Shown here piece by piece: positions 14,769 through 22,916 of a stretch of 26,522 bases of DNA. The notes under the pieces are model-generated. The model was not told the origin of the DNA. It did not search any database and saw nothing but the letters and a program-made list of their open reading frames with translations. A program made the position numbers and the translations under genes. Within the stretch, counting starts at the first letter, position 1. Every line of letters starts with the position of its first letter. Where the stretch lies: assembly GCA_030463445.1 (NCBI GenBank), contig JAQGFW010002276.1, positions 1 through 26,522 of the forward strand, given 5' to 3'. The DNA is from Euplotes aediculatus (Eukaryota; Ciliophora; Spirotrichea; Euplotida; Euplotidae).

Positions 14769-15494
14769 GTGATACAAAAATTAGATATACTTGTAATGGC
14801 GGCTCATCCGGACGATGCCGAATTAGGCTGCTCAGGCACAATAGCTTCTCATATTGCACAGGGCAAAAAAGTCGGAATTGTAGATTTTACTCGTGGTGAA
14901 CTGGGGACAAGGGGTACGCCCGAAATCCGACTGGCAGAATCGGCAGAGGCTACAAAAATCATGGGGATTCATGCACGCGAGAACCTCGAATTTAGAGATG
15001 CTTTTTATAAAAACGACGAAGAACACCAAATGAAACTGATTGAGGTTATTCGCCGTTATCAACCCGAAATTGTTTTGGCAAATGCCATCGAAGACCGCCA
15101 CCCCGACCACGGAAAAGGAGCAGCGTTAGCGATTGATGCTTGTTTTTTTTCAGGTTTGCGAATGATTCACACAACCGAAAAAGACGGAACTCCACAAATC
15201 GCATGGAGACCAAAGTCCGTGTATCATTATATACAAGACCGTTATATTAAACCCGATTTTGTAGTTGATATTAGTAATTTTTGGCACATAAAAGAAACCG
15301 CAATACGAGCATTCAGAAGTCAATTCTATGACCCAAACAGCACCGAGCCGCAAAGTTATTTGTCATCACCAGAATTCTTAGAATTTATTGAATCTCGTGC
15401 CAAAGAATTTGGGCATCAGATTGGCACAAAATACGGCGAAGGTTTTACAAAAAGTAAGATGATTGGTGTTAGCAATTTGTTTGATTTAATGTAA
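14769..15494 (+). CDS. bshB1: bacillithiol biosynthesis deacetylase BshB1
   Basis: 241 residues from a GTG start. The family begins close to KLDILVxAAHPDDAELG, which here is at residues 4-20. The only upstream ATG (14703) lies within the preceding terminator. The zinc site shows AHPDDAE (His, Asp, Asp) and EDRHPDHGKG, with TRGELGTRGT and the FRSQFYDP motif, all typical of BshB1/LmbE-like GlcNAc-Mal deacetylases. The enzyme deacetylates N-acetylglucosaminyl-malate, the second step of bacillithiol synthesis, in the cytoplasm. bshA and bshC are not in view. RecQ follows after 42 nt on the same strand, and the stop TAA is part of a TAAATTTG element. Confidence 0.92.
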   Translation: MIQKLDILVMAAHPDDAELGCSGTIASHIAQGKKVGIVDFTRGELGTRGTPEIRLAESAEATKIMGIHARENLEFRDAFYKNDEEHQMKLIEVIRRYQPEIVLANAIEDRHPDHGKGAALAIDACFFSGLRMIHTTEKDGTPQIAWRPKSVYHYIQDRYIKPDFVVDISNFWHIKETAIRAFRSQFYDPNSTEPQSYLSSPEFLEFIESRAKEFGHQIGTKYGEGFTKSKMIGVSNLFDLM

Positions 15495-15536
15495 ATTTGA
15501 GCATTAATTGAACACTTCACTTTACAATACCGATTA

Positions 15537-17681
15537 ATGACCAAAGAACAAGCTCTAAAAAAATATTTTGGTTACGATAAATTCAGACCGCTACAATCCG
15601 AGATTATTGACACAATTTTAGCAAAAAACGATTGTATGGTTTTGATGCCAACTGGTGGCGGAAAATCTGTCTGTTTTCAGGTACCAGCAATGCTACTCGA
15701 TGGATTAACAATCGTCATTTCACCCTTAATTGCTCTAATGAAAGACCAAGTACAAGGTCTGGTTGCCAACGGTATTCCGGCGGCGTTTATTAATTCTTCA
15801 TTGAGTGGAAACGAGCAATCAAACATCGAATGGAAAGCCAAACTGGGCGAGCTAAAACTCCTTTACATATCGCCCGAAAAACTACTTTCGGGCAATTACC
15901 TCAACTTCATCAAATCGCTTAATATCAGCCTTTTTGCAGTTGATGAATCACATTGTGTTTCGATTTGGGGGCATGATTTCAGGCCCGAGTACACACAATT
16001 AAAAGCATTGAAGGCGAATTTTCCAGAAGTTCCGATTGTGGCTCTTACAGCAACCGCCGATAGAGTTACGAGAAAAGATATTTTGACTCAACTCGGAATT
16101 CCAGACGCTCAGACTTTCACCTCTTCATTCGATAGGCCAAACCTATCATTGAATGTTTTGCCTTCTCGAAATCGAATAAAAATTATTGAAAAATTCATCA
16201 AAGAAAAACCTAATCAATCGGGCATTATTTACTGTTTAAGCCGAAATGCTACCGAAGATGTTGCACTTTCTTTACAACGAGTCGGCATTCGTGCAGCTCA
16301 TTATCATGCAGGTCTCGATGCCCAAACTCGAGCAAAAGTACAGGATGATTTTATCAATGATGATTTACAAGTAATTGTAGCCACCATTGCCTTTGGGATG
16401 GGAATAGATAAATCGAATGTCCGATTTATCATACATTACAATTTACCCTCAAATGTAGAGAGTTTTTATCAAGAAATTGGTCGTGCTGGGCGTGATGGAC
16501 TCAAAGCCGATACGATTCTTTTTTATGGCTATGGCGATGTGATTATCCGAACCAAAATGATTGCTGATTCGGAACTCCCAGAAGACATGAAAGAGGTTCA
16601 GACTGCCAAATTAACCCGTCTGAAACAATATGCCGAAGCCGACATTTGCCGCCGAAGGATTTTATTGAGCTATTTCAACGAAGAAATCAGAGAAGATTGC
16701 GGAAACTGCGATGTTTGCCGAAATCCAAGACAAAGATTTGATGCTACTACGATTGCACAAAAGGCACTTTCGGCGATTGCTCGAACCGAAGAAAAAGTAG
16801 CAATGGGTATGTTGATTGACATTTTGAGAGGCTCGCAGAATCGAAGCGTGCTTGAAAGAAATTACCATAAAATCCGTACTTTTGGGGCTGGAAGAGATTT
16901 GAAAGGTGAGGAATGGGCTGAATATTTAACCCAAATGCTTAATCTGGGTGTGATGGACATTGCCTACGACGACCACCATTCATTCAAACTCAATAATTAT
17001 TCGTGGTCGGTCTTGAAAGGTGAACAAAGTGTAGAATTGGTTAAATTTGAGCCTTATGAAAGTAAAAAGGCTCGCCAAGATGCCGAAAATCCGAAAGAAA
17101 AATCGAAGAAAGAGGTTATCAGAGATGCCTTGTTCGAGAAATTGCGTTTATTACGAAAACAATTAGCCGATAAATTGAGTATTCCGCCGTTTTTGGTATT
17201 TTCAGATGCCACCATTTCTGAAATGGCCCAGAAAAAACCAATCAGTCGTTATCAGATGTTGCAGGTATCGGGGGTAAGTGATGCCAAATACAAACAATTT
17301 GGGGAGGTTTTTCTGAACGAAATCCTTGATTTTATCAGAGATAATAATACATCTGGAACAGGTCGGGGTATCAGCGGCTCAACATACATCGAAACCCTCG
17401 ATTTATATAAAAAAGGACTTTCTATCGAGGAAATCGCAACCCGAAGAAATCTTCAACCGTCATCCATTGCTAATCACTTGGTAAAACTCAGTGAAGATGG
17501 GCATGATGTAGATATTACTAAGTTAGTATCGCAAGAAGAATACGACGCCATTGTAGATATGGCATTAGAATTAGGGATGAACAAAGGCGATGCTCTAAAG
17601 CCACTTTTTGAAGCCCTCAACGAAGAATACGGCTACGATAAAATTAGATTAGCGTTGGCAATTTGGGATAAAAACGGATAA
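15537..17681 (+). CDS. recQ: ATP-dependent DNA helicase RecQ
   Basis: 714 residues. Superfamily 2 helicase core: FRPLQ (Q-motif area), Walker A TGGGKS (39-44), DESH box (136-139), TATAD (171-175), the conserved ATIAFGMGIDKSNVRF, and QEIGRAGRDG. The RecQ zinc-binding site follows with Cys371, Cys388, Cys391 and Cys394, then the winged-helix RQC region, an HRDC domain (about 515-600, RYQMLQVSGVSDAKYKQFG) and a C-terminal helix-turn-helix tail (about 610-714, GLSIEEIATRRNLQPSSI) often found in Bacteroidota RecQ. It unwinds DNA 3' to 5' in recombination and repair. Complete and of usual length. The start ATG at 15537 begins directly before the conserved ALKKYFGYDKFRPLQ. Confidence 0.97.
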   Translation: MTKEQALKKYFGYDKFRPLQSEIIDTILAKNDCMVLMPTGGGKSVCFQVPAMLLDGLTIVISPLIALMKDQVQGLVANGIPAAFINSSLSGNEQSNIEWKAKLGELKLLYISPEKLLSGNYLNFIKSLNISLFAVDESHCVSIWGHDFRPEYTQLKALKANFPEVPIVALTATADRVTRKDILTQLGIPDAQTFTSSFDRPNLSLNVLPSRNRIKIIEKFIKEKPNQSGIIYCLSRNATEDVALSLQRVGIRAAHYHAGLDAQTRAKVQDDFINDDLQVIVATIAFGMGIDKSNVRFIIHYNLPSNVESFYQEIGRAGRDGLKADTILFYGYGDVIIRTKMIADSELPEDMKEVQTAKLTRLKQYAEADICRRRILLSYFNEEIREDCGNCDVCRNPRQRFDATTIAQKALSAIARTEEKVAMGMLIDILRGSQNRSVLERNYHKIRTFGAGRDLKGEEWAEYLTQMLNLGVMDIAYDDHHSFKLNNYSWSVLKGEQSVELVKFEPYESKKARQDAENPKEKSKKEVIRDALFEKLRLLRKQLADKLSIPPFLVFSDATISEMAQKKPISRYQMLQVSGVSDAKYKQFGEVFLNEILDFIRDNNTSGTGRGISGSTYIETLDLYKKGLSIEEIATRRNLQPSSIANHLVKLSEDGHDVDITKLVSQEEYDAIVDMALELGMNKGDALKPLFEALNEEYGYDKIRLALAIWDKNG

Positions 17682-17686
17682 ATTTG
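17655..17686 (+). promoter_or_regulatory. Bacteroidota-type promoter overlapping the recQ stop codon
   Basis: TTG at 17655-17657, a 21-nt spacer and TAAATTTG at 17679-17686. The first three bases of the -7 element are the recQ TAA stop. The next gene starts 20 nt beyond at a TTG (17706) or 95 nt beyond at an ATG (17781). Confidence 0.45.
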
Positions 17687-17705
17687 GTTTTCAAATTATA
17701 ATACA

Positions 17706-18557
17706 TTGATTCAAAAATTACTCGACTTAAAAGATTTTATATCAAATCTCACAAATAGCGTAGTGGCTATTTGTAAAGTAATGGTGTTTTCAAAATTTAA
17801 GGTTACTAACCCAAAAGCTAATGCCAAAAGCTGTGTGATTCTGGGCAATGGTCCATCACTGAATGATTCACTTCAAAATCACCTTGATTTTATTAAACAG
17901 CACGATATTTTTTGTGTCAATATTTTCTCAGCTTCGGCTTATTATACACAATTGAAACCGAATAATTACCTACTCCTCGACAACGCATTCATAGACCAAA
18001 ATCACCAAAGAGCCAGCCAAGCAATTATTCATTTGGTAGAAGATACCAACTGGAAGTTGAACCTTTTTGTACCTTTTAAATTCAAAAAATCAGACTATTT
18101 TATCAAAAACATCAGCAAAAATTCATTTATCAATGTAATATATTTCAACTACGTTATTTTAGATGGATTTGATTCCTTGAAGTTTTGGTTCTATCGAAAC
18201 GATTATGGAATGCCTCAATCTCAAAACGTATTGGTAGCTTCGATTTTTAGATGTATCAATCTAAATTACAAAGAAATCTACCTATTGGGAGCCGACCATA
18301 CATGGCACGAATCAATCAGACTTGATGAAAATAATGAGATTATCGCCGATGATTCGCATTTTTATGGTACAAAAACCTACGAAGTCAATAAATTAATGCC
18401 AAAAAACGAATCTTATATGGCACGTCAGTTTCTGTCGCTTCACAAAGCGTTTAAGGGCTATGAGGTTCTGGCAAGGTATGCACAATACCACAAAACTGAG
18501 GTAATCAATGCAAGTAAACGAAGCTATATTGATGTTTTTCGGAAGATAAAGCTATAA
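17706..18557 (+). CDS. MptE/DUF115- or GT42-like protein of unknown function
   Basis: 283 residues from a TTG start at 17706; an ATG at 17781 would give 258. Near the N-terminus SCVILGNGPSLNDSL is a nucleotide-binding-type loop shared by MptE-like/DUF115 proteins and GT42 sialyltransferases. Further on, NVLVASIFRCINLNYKEIYLLGADHTWH matches the second conserved block of those families (a K-E-I-Y-L-x-G-x-D pattern). No signal peptide or transmembrane segment. It may be a surface-glycan glycosyltransferase or a pterin-type pyrophosphokinase relative; the sequence alone does not decide. No other glycan genes surround it: RecQ lies upstream and an RDD membrane protein downstream. A promoter-like element overlaps the recQ stop. 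Confidence 0.65.
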   Translation: MIQKLLDLKDFISNLTNSVVAICKVMVFSKFKVTNPKANAKSCVILGNGPSLNDSLQNHLDFIKQHDIFCVNIFSASAYYTQLKPNNYLLLDNAFIDQNHQRASQAIIHLVEDTNWKLNLFVPFKFKKSDYFIKNISKNSFINVIYFNYVILDGFDSLKFWFYRNDYGMPQSQNVLVASIFRCINLNYKEIYLLGADHTWHESIRLDENNEIIADDSHFYGTKTYEVNKLMPKNESYMARQFLSLHKAFKGYEVLARYAQYHKTEVINASKRSYIDVFRKIKL

Positions 18558-18576
18558 TTCCGTTTAATAATTTTTT

Positions 18577-18610
18577 CACAGATTCATTGCATTTCTCTGC
18601 GGTTTTGATT
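18577..18610. repeat. possible short intergenic repeat (CACAGATTCATTGCA...)
   Basis: The 12-mer AGATTCATTGCA at 18580-18591 also occurs at 9842-9853 just after the AraC stop. Together with TCTCTGCGGTTTTGATT it looks like a degraded intergenic element rather than coding DNA. Confidence 0.3.
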
Positions 18611-18658
18611 TAATTGTAGTTTAAAATAAATTACAAACCCTAAAACACCTTATTATTT

Positions 18659-19141
18659 ATGGAAAATCTTCAACTTGCTGGCTTCGGTAAGCGTTTAGTT
18701 GCGTATCTTATTGATGGAATCCTCCTCAGTATCGTATTAGGTATTATCATGTCTGTCTTCTTTGGTGGAATATTTGCTTCTATGGCAGGTGCTGGAGCCT
18801 TAGATGGTACAATGAGCGAAGACGAAGCCGCAGTTACGGCAGTAGCGGCAACTGGTGGAATCATGCTGTTTTATTTTATTGCTGTGGTGGCGGTTATTGC
18901 TTATGAAGTTTTGATGATTTCATCTGCAAGGCAAGGTACAATAGGCAAAATCGCAATGAAAATAAAAGTTGTGAAAGAAGACGGAAGTAAACTTTCTACC
19001 ACCGACGCAATCATCAGAACTATTGTCAAATCCCTAATCTCTGGTATTTGTTTTATTGGTTTTTTGATAACGCTTTTCAACAAAAAAGAGCAATCGCTAC
19101 ACGATATGGCAGGTAAAACTCTGGTAGTCAATGCCGAATAA
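18659..19141 (+). CDS. RDD-family membrane protein
   Basis: 160 residues. The N-terminal AGFGKRLVAYLIDGILL (7-23) is the RDD signature (Arg, Asp in the first membrane segment), followed by hydrophobic segments near 18-40, 62-85 and 122-140. The hallmark GTIGKIAMKIKVVKEDG and the closing KKEQSLHDMAGKTLVV (usual form QALHDxxAGTxVV) are present. Inner-membrane protein of unknown exact role; some relatives act as ion antiporters or bind other membrane proteins. Its stop overlaps the next gene by 11 nt, implying coupled translation. Confidence 0.93.
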   Translation: MENLQLAGFGKRLVAYLIDGILLSIVLGIIMSVFFGGIFASMAGAGALDGTMSEDEAAVTAVAATGGIMLFYFIAVVAVIAYEVLMISSARQGTIGKIAMKIKVVKEDGSKLSTTDAIIRTIVKSLISGICFIGFLITLFNKKEQSLHDMAGKTLVVNAE

Positions 19142-19526
19142 ATTTTACAAAATATTGCTGGCAGTGGTAGCAGTGGCTATCACTGCTTTTTATTTTTTTG
19201 TCAATCCTGCCAAAGTAAGTTTTACACCAAGCTGTTTATTGCACAAATCTACTGGATTGTATTGTTTTGGATGCGGCGGGCAAAGGGCTTTTCATGCGAT
19301 TCTACACGGGAGATTTACCGAAGCATTTTATGATAATTTATTGATTTTCATTGTTTTACCGTTAATAATATTCTATATTTTTTCAGAATTATCAGGTAAA
19401 AACCATCTGAATCTCTTGCTTAAAAAACCTATTTTTATGTGGATATTCATTCTGATACTTTTTTCGTTTATGATAATCCGAAACCTGCCTTATTACCCAT
19501 TCAATACGTTAATCCCTCACAATTAG
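19131..19526 (+). CDS. DUF2752 small membrane protein
   Basis: 131 residues starting inside the RDD gene. The family motif is plain: FTPSCLLHKSTGLYCFGCGGQRAFHA (about 31-56), with Cys-rich CFGCGG between a first membrane helix (6-24) and two later ones (about 70-90 and 102-118). DUF2752 proteins often sit beside TM2-domain or RDD proteins in Bacteroidota. The function is unknown. The conserved cysteines at the membrane edge suggest metal or thiol chemistry, which is speculation. Confidence 0.9.
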   Translation: MPNKFYKILLAVVAVAITAFYFFVNPAKVSFTPSCLLHKSTGLYCFGCGGQRAFHAILHGRFTEAFYDNLLIFIVLPLIIFYIFSELSGKNHLNLLLKKPIFMWIFILILFSFMIIRNLPYYPFNTLIPHN

Positions 19527-19605
19527 CACTTCTTTTCCAAAATTTTTAATTAATATTGGCGTTGATAATTCAAACGTACCGATTCATCCCAAATCATTTT
19601 TCCTA

Positions 19606-21924
19606 ATGAAAAAAATCATACTTTTCATGATGTTGTGTTCGATAACTACATTCGGACAATCGCCCTACAACATTATTCCTAAACCTACTAAGATTACGTC
19701 TCAAAAAGGTATTTTTACAATTACCAACAAAACAAAAATCTTGGTTCCTCAAGGTAATACCGAACTCAATTCGATTGCCGAAATGCTTGCCGAAAGAGTC
19801 GTTGTTTCGACAGGCTTACAACTCAATATCGAAACTTATGACCCTAAAAAGAATGGTTTATTAGCCGATGGAATCGTTTTTAGTCTCGAAAACAACTCAA
19901 AAACACCCGAAGAAGGCTACACAATCAATGTATCAAAAAACTCTGTGACAATAATTTCCTCAACAACAAAAGGCAGTTTTTATGGGTATCAAACACTTTT
20001 GCAGATTTTACCAACTACAATTTATAGTTCTTCGACCTCACAGAATACTAAATTGACGATTCCGTGCGGAGTTATCAACGATGCCCCACGTTATTCGTAT
20101 CGTGGGTTGATGCTCGATGTGGGTCGTCATTTTTATACGACCGATTACATTAAGAAATTCATTGACATAATGGCAATGCACAAGTTTAATCAGTTTCATT
20201 GGCATTTGACCGAAGACCAAGGATGGAGAATCGAAATCAAAAAATATCCTCAACTCACTGCGGTTGGCTCAAAACGTAAACAAACAATGGAAGGGCATTA
20301 CTCTGAGCAGCGTTATGATGGAACTCCCTACGGTGGATATTATACTCAAGAAGAAATCAAAGAGATAATCCGTTATGCACAATCAAAGTATATCAACGTA
20401 ATTCCCGAAATCGAAATGCCAGGTCATGCTTTGGCGGCGTTGGCGGCGTATCCCGAATTAGGCTGTAAAGGCTCTGGTTATGAGGTTACTGGCACTTGGG
20501 GTGTGCATGATGATGTTTTCTGCCCTTACGATAAAACTTTTGAATTTTTGGAGAATGTATTAACCGAAGTAATTGATTTGTTTCCGAGCAAATACATTCA
20601 CATCGGCGGCGATGAATGCCCAAAAACTACTTGGAAAGAAAGCAAATTTTGTCAGGATTTGATGAAGAAAGAAGGGCTAAAAGACGAACACGAATTGCAA
20701 AGCTATTTCATCAAACGAATTGACAAATTTATTACATCGAAAGGCCGTAAGATGATTGGTTGGGACGAAATCCTTGAAGGTGGTATTTCTCCAAATGCAA
20801 CCATTATGTCTTGGCGTGGAATAGAAGGCGGAGTAGCGGCTGCCAAGCAAAACCACGACGCTATAATGACTCCAACAAGCCATTGCTACCTTGATTATTA
20901 TCAGTCTGACCCTAACTCTGAGCCACTTGCCATTGGGGGCTACCTTCCGCTCGAAAAAGTATATAGCTACGAACCAATGCCAAAAGAACTTTCGACAGAG
21001 CAAGCAAAGCATATTTTGGGGGTACAAGGAAATATCTGGACAGAATACATTAAAACTCCAGATAAACTCGAATACATGGCGTATCCGAGAGCCACTGCAA
21101 TTGCCGAGATTGGATGGTGGCAGCCCGAACAAAAGAACTTTTTGGATTTTTCGGGTCGATTGAAAATTCAGTTTGAACGTTTGCAGAACATGGGTGTAAA
21201 TTTTGCCAAAAGCTACTATGATATTTCGGCGAGTTCATCGCTCAATGCCAAAAGTCAAGTTGCCGTAAAACTAAAATCAACCGATAGCCAAGCCATAATC
21301 AGATATACAATTGATGGTACGGAGCCAACCGCAAAATCTTTGATTTATAATCCAAACGTTGGAGTAATCCTTACTAAAGATGCAACTGTGCGAAGTGCTG
21401 CATTCAATGCCAAAGGTGACAAATTAGGGAAAGTTTTAGATAAGTATTTTTTTATAAACAAATCTACTGGTAAAACATATAAGATTGTAAATGAGCCACT
21501 TAAATACACTGGAGGCGAAAAATATGGTTTGACCAATGGGGTGAGAGGCGAAGAAAAAAATATGGGTTCGTGGGTTGGGCTTGATGGCAAAGACCTTGAT
21601 GTTACGTTAGATTTAGGTCAGGCAATGGAAATAAACCGAGTAATGATGGCATTTTTAAGAGCGAGTAATTCTTGGATTCTTTATCCAAAAATGGTAGAAA
21701 TTCAGGTTTCGGTTGATGGTAAAAAATTTGAAACAGTTCAGAAGATTGACATTGACAATAAGATTCGTCCAGAAACTGCGGTTCAACAAATAAATACGGG
21801 AATTGGCCATAAAAAAGCACGATTTATACGTGTTTATGCCCCTAACTATGGTAAACTCCCCGAAGGACACCCTGGAGCTGGTCGCTCAGCTTGGCTTTTT
21901 ATAGATGAGATTGGGGTAGAGTAG
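19606..21924 (+). CDS. secreted beta-N-acetylhexosaminidase, GH20
   Basis: 772 residues with a signal peptide (MKKIILFMMLCSITTFG, cleaved near Gln18). An N-terminal GH20b domain (about 20-160) precedes the catalytic barrel starting at YRGLMLDVGRHF (165-176). Key parts are HKFNQFHWHLTEDQGWR, PEIEMPGHA (267-275) and the catalytic pair in HIGGDECPK (Asp336-Glu337), where Glu is the acid/base and Asp assists the substrate acetamido group. After the barrel comes a chitobiase C-terminal-like segment (YTIDGTEPT) and an F5/8-type/CBM32 domain (about 630-772, WVGLDGKDLDVTLDLG through FIRVYAPNYG). It releases terminal GlcNAc or GalNAc from chitin oligomers or glycans in the periplasm or outside. Complete; followed by a bidirectional terminator. 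Confidence 0.96.
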   Translation: MKKIILFMMLCSITTFGQSPYNIIPKPTKITSQKGIFTITNKTKILVPQGNTELNSIAEMLAERVVVSTGLQLNIETYDPKKNGLLADGIVFSLENNSKTPEEGYTINVSKNSVTIISSTTKGSFYGYQTLLQILPTTIYSSSTSQNTKLTIPCGVINDAPRYSYRGLMLDVGRHFYTTDYIKKFIDIMAMHKFNQFHWHLTEDQGWRIEIKKYPQLTAVGSKRKQTMEGHYSEQRYDGTPYGGYYTQEEIKEIIRYAQSKYINVIPEIEMPGHALAALAAYPELGCKGSGYEVTGTWGVHDDVFCPYDKTFEFLENVLTEVIDLFPSKYIHIGGDECPKTTWKESKFCQDLMKKEGLKDEHELQSYFIKRIDKFITSKGRKMIGWDEILEGGISPNATIMSWRGIEGGVAAAKQNHDAIMTPTSHCYLDYYQSDPNSEPLAIGGYLPLEKVYSYEPMPKELSTEQAKHILGVQGNIWTEYIKTPDKLEYMAYPRATAIAEIGWWQPEQKNFLDFSGRLKIQFERLQNMGVNFAKSYYDISASSSLNAKSQVAVKLKSTDSQAIIRYTIDGTEPTAKSLIYNPNVGVILTKDATVRSAAFNAKGDKLGKVLDKYFFINKSTGKTYKIVNEPLKYTGGEKYGLTNGVRGEEKNMGSWVGLDGKDLDVTLDLGQAMEINRVMMAFLRASNSWILYPKMVEIQVSVDGKKFETVQKIDIDNKIRPETAVQQINTGIGHKKARFIRVYAPNYGKLPEGHPGAGRSAWLFIDEIGVE

Positions 21925-21943
21925 ATTTACCCAGTAAATAATG

Positions 21944-21983
21944 AAAACGACCTCGGAATAGCAAATTTTGGAGGTCGTTTTTT
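21944..21983. terminator. bidirectional terminator between GH20 and the transglutaminase gene
   Basis: An 11-bp perfect stem AAAACGACCTC (21944-21954) and GAGGTCGTTTT (21971-21981), with a 16-nt loop and a run of T after the right arm. The A-rich left arm gives GAGGTCGTTTT on the minus strand as well. It sits between two convergent stop codons. Confidence 0.85.
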
Positions 21984-21993
21984 ATGGTATTTC

Positions 21994-22833
21994 TTAAAGT
22001 TTAGTGATATTAACGGTGGGTTCTAATACCGAAGTTGCTGCCCCTCTAAAGGTTCCAGTTACAGGATTTATCAGTTCGGGTTGTGCCGAAGAAGCCAAAG
22101 CAACATATTGGTGGTCTGTTACAATTCCTTCTGTGGGGTCAAAACCTCGCCAACCACCACCCGGCAAATATGCCTCTACCCAAGCGTGAAGCTCGTGTGC
22201 ATGTAGTTCGCTTCCATAGCAATAACCACTCACAAAACGAGCAGCAATGCCTAAAGCCTTGCAACACGCAATCATCAAAACCGAATAATCTCGGCAGCTC
22301 CCTGTTTTTATCAGAAGGGTTTTTTCGGGCTTGTTGGCTTCGCCTTCGGGTCTTGCTTCATATATAAAACTCTCTTTGATTTTTTTGCAGAGAAGTAGCA
22401 AAAAATCCATTGTTTTCCAGTTTGCTTCGGCTGCAATGGGTCTTACAAACTGATGAATCGCCGTTGTAATAGTATCTTGCGTAAGATAGTGATTCAAAAG
22501 TAAATGCTCTTTTTCGGGATACTCAAACGGTATTTTCTCAGATTCAAAAGGAAAATGTATAAAACTATAAGGATTATACTCCCGAGATTCGATTGTAAAC
22601 GATGCCTTTATAGAAAGTAAGTTGCAAGACTGATTAAAATATATAATCTGCTGGGTATTGCCCTCGGCATCAATATTTTTAAAAAATAAATTGGGTTTGG
22701 GAGAAATCTCTAACGAAAAATCATTAATAATTTGATGTGGCGATGCTTTTGGCGTAAGATATATATAATGCGGACTCAGAAAAACTTCGTTCGAATAATT
22801 ATAGAGTAATTGATGCTCGATGTGAAGTTTCAT
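21994..22833 (-). CDS. transglutaminase-like cysteine protease (Anbu-associated type)
   Basis: 279 residues, no signal peptide. An N-terminal beta domain (LHIEHQLLYNYSNEVFLSPHYIYLTP) as in bacterial transglutaminase N-terminal regions is followed by the papain-like core: KTGSCRDYSVLMIACCKALGIAARFVSGY with Cys180, HELHAWVEAYLPGGGWRGFDPT with His216 and Asp232. The catalytic triad is intact. Family members sit in conserved sets with Anbu peptidase, a circularly permuted ATP-grasp protein and an alpha-E domain protein. Here Anbu is two genes upstream on the same strand and the other two partners are not present. Predicted cytoplasmic peptide hydrolase or amidating enzyme; the substrate is unknown. 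Confidence 0.88.
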   Translation of the reverse strand: MKLHIEHQLLYNYSNEVFLSPHYIYLTPKASPHQIINDFSLEISPKPNLFFKNIDAEGNTQQIIYFNQSCNLLSIKASFTIESREYNPYSFIHFPFESEKIPFEYPEKEHLLLNHYLTQDTITTAIHQFVRPIAAEANWKTMDFLLLLCKKIKESFIYEARPEGEANKPEKTLLIKTGSCRDYSVLMIACCKALGIAARFVSGYCYGSELHAHELHAWVEAYLPGGGWRGFDPTEGIVTDHQYVALASSAQPELINPVTGTFRGAATSVLEPTVNITKL

Positions 22834-22916
22834 GGTTTCTAAAATAATCTCAAATAATAAAGTTTTAATTGAGAATTTTAACAGTAAAATTAAAAATAGG
22901 AAACTTAGTTTAAAGT

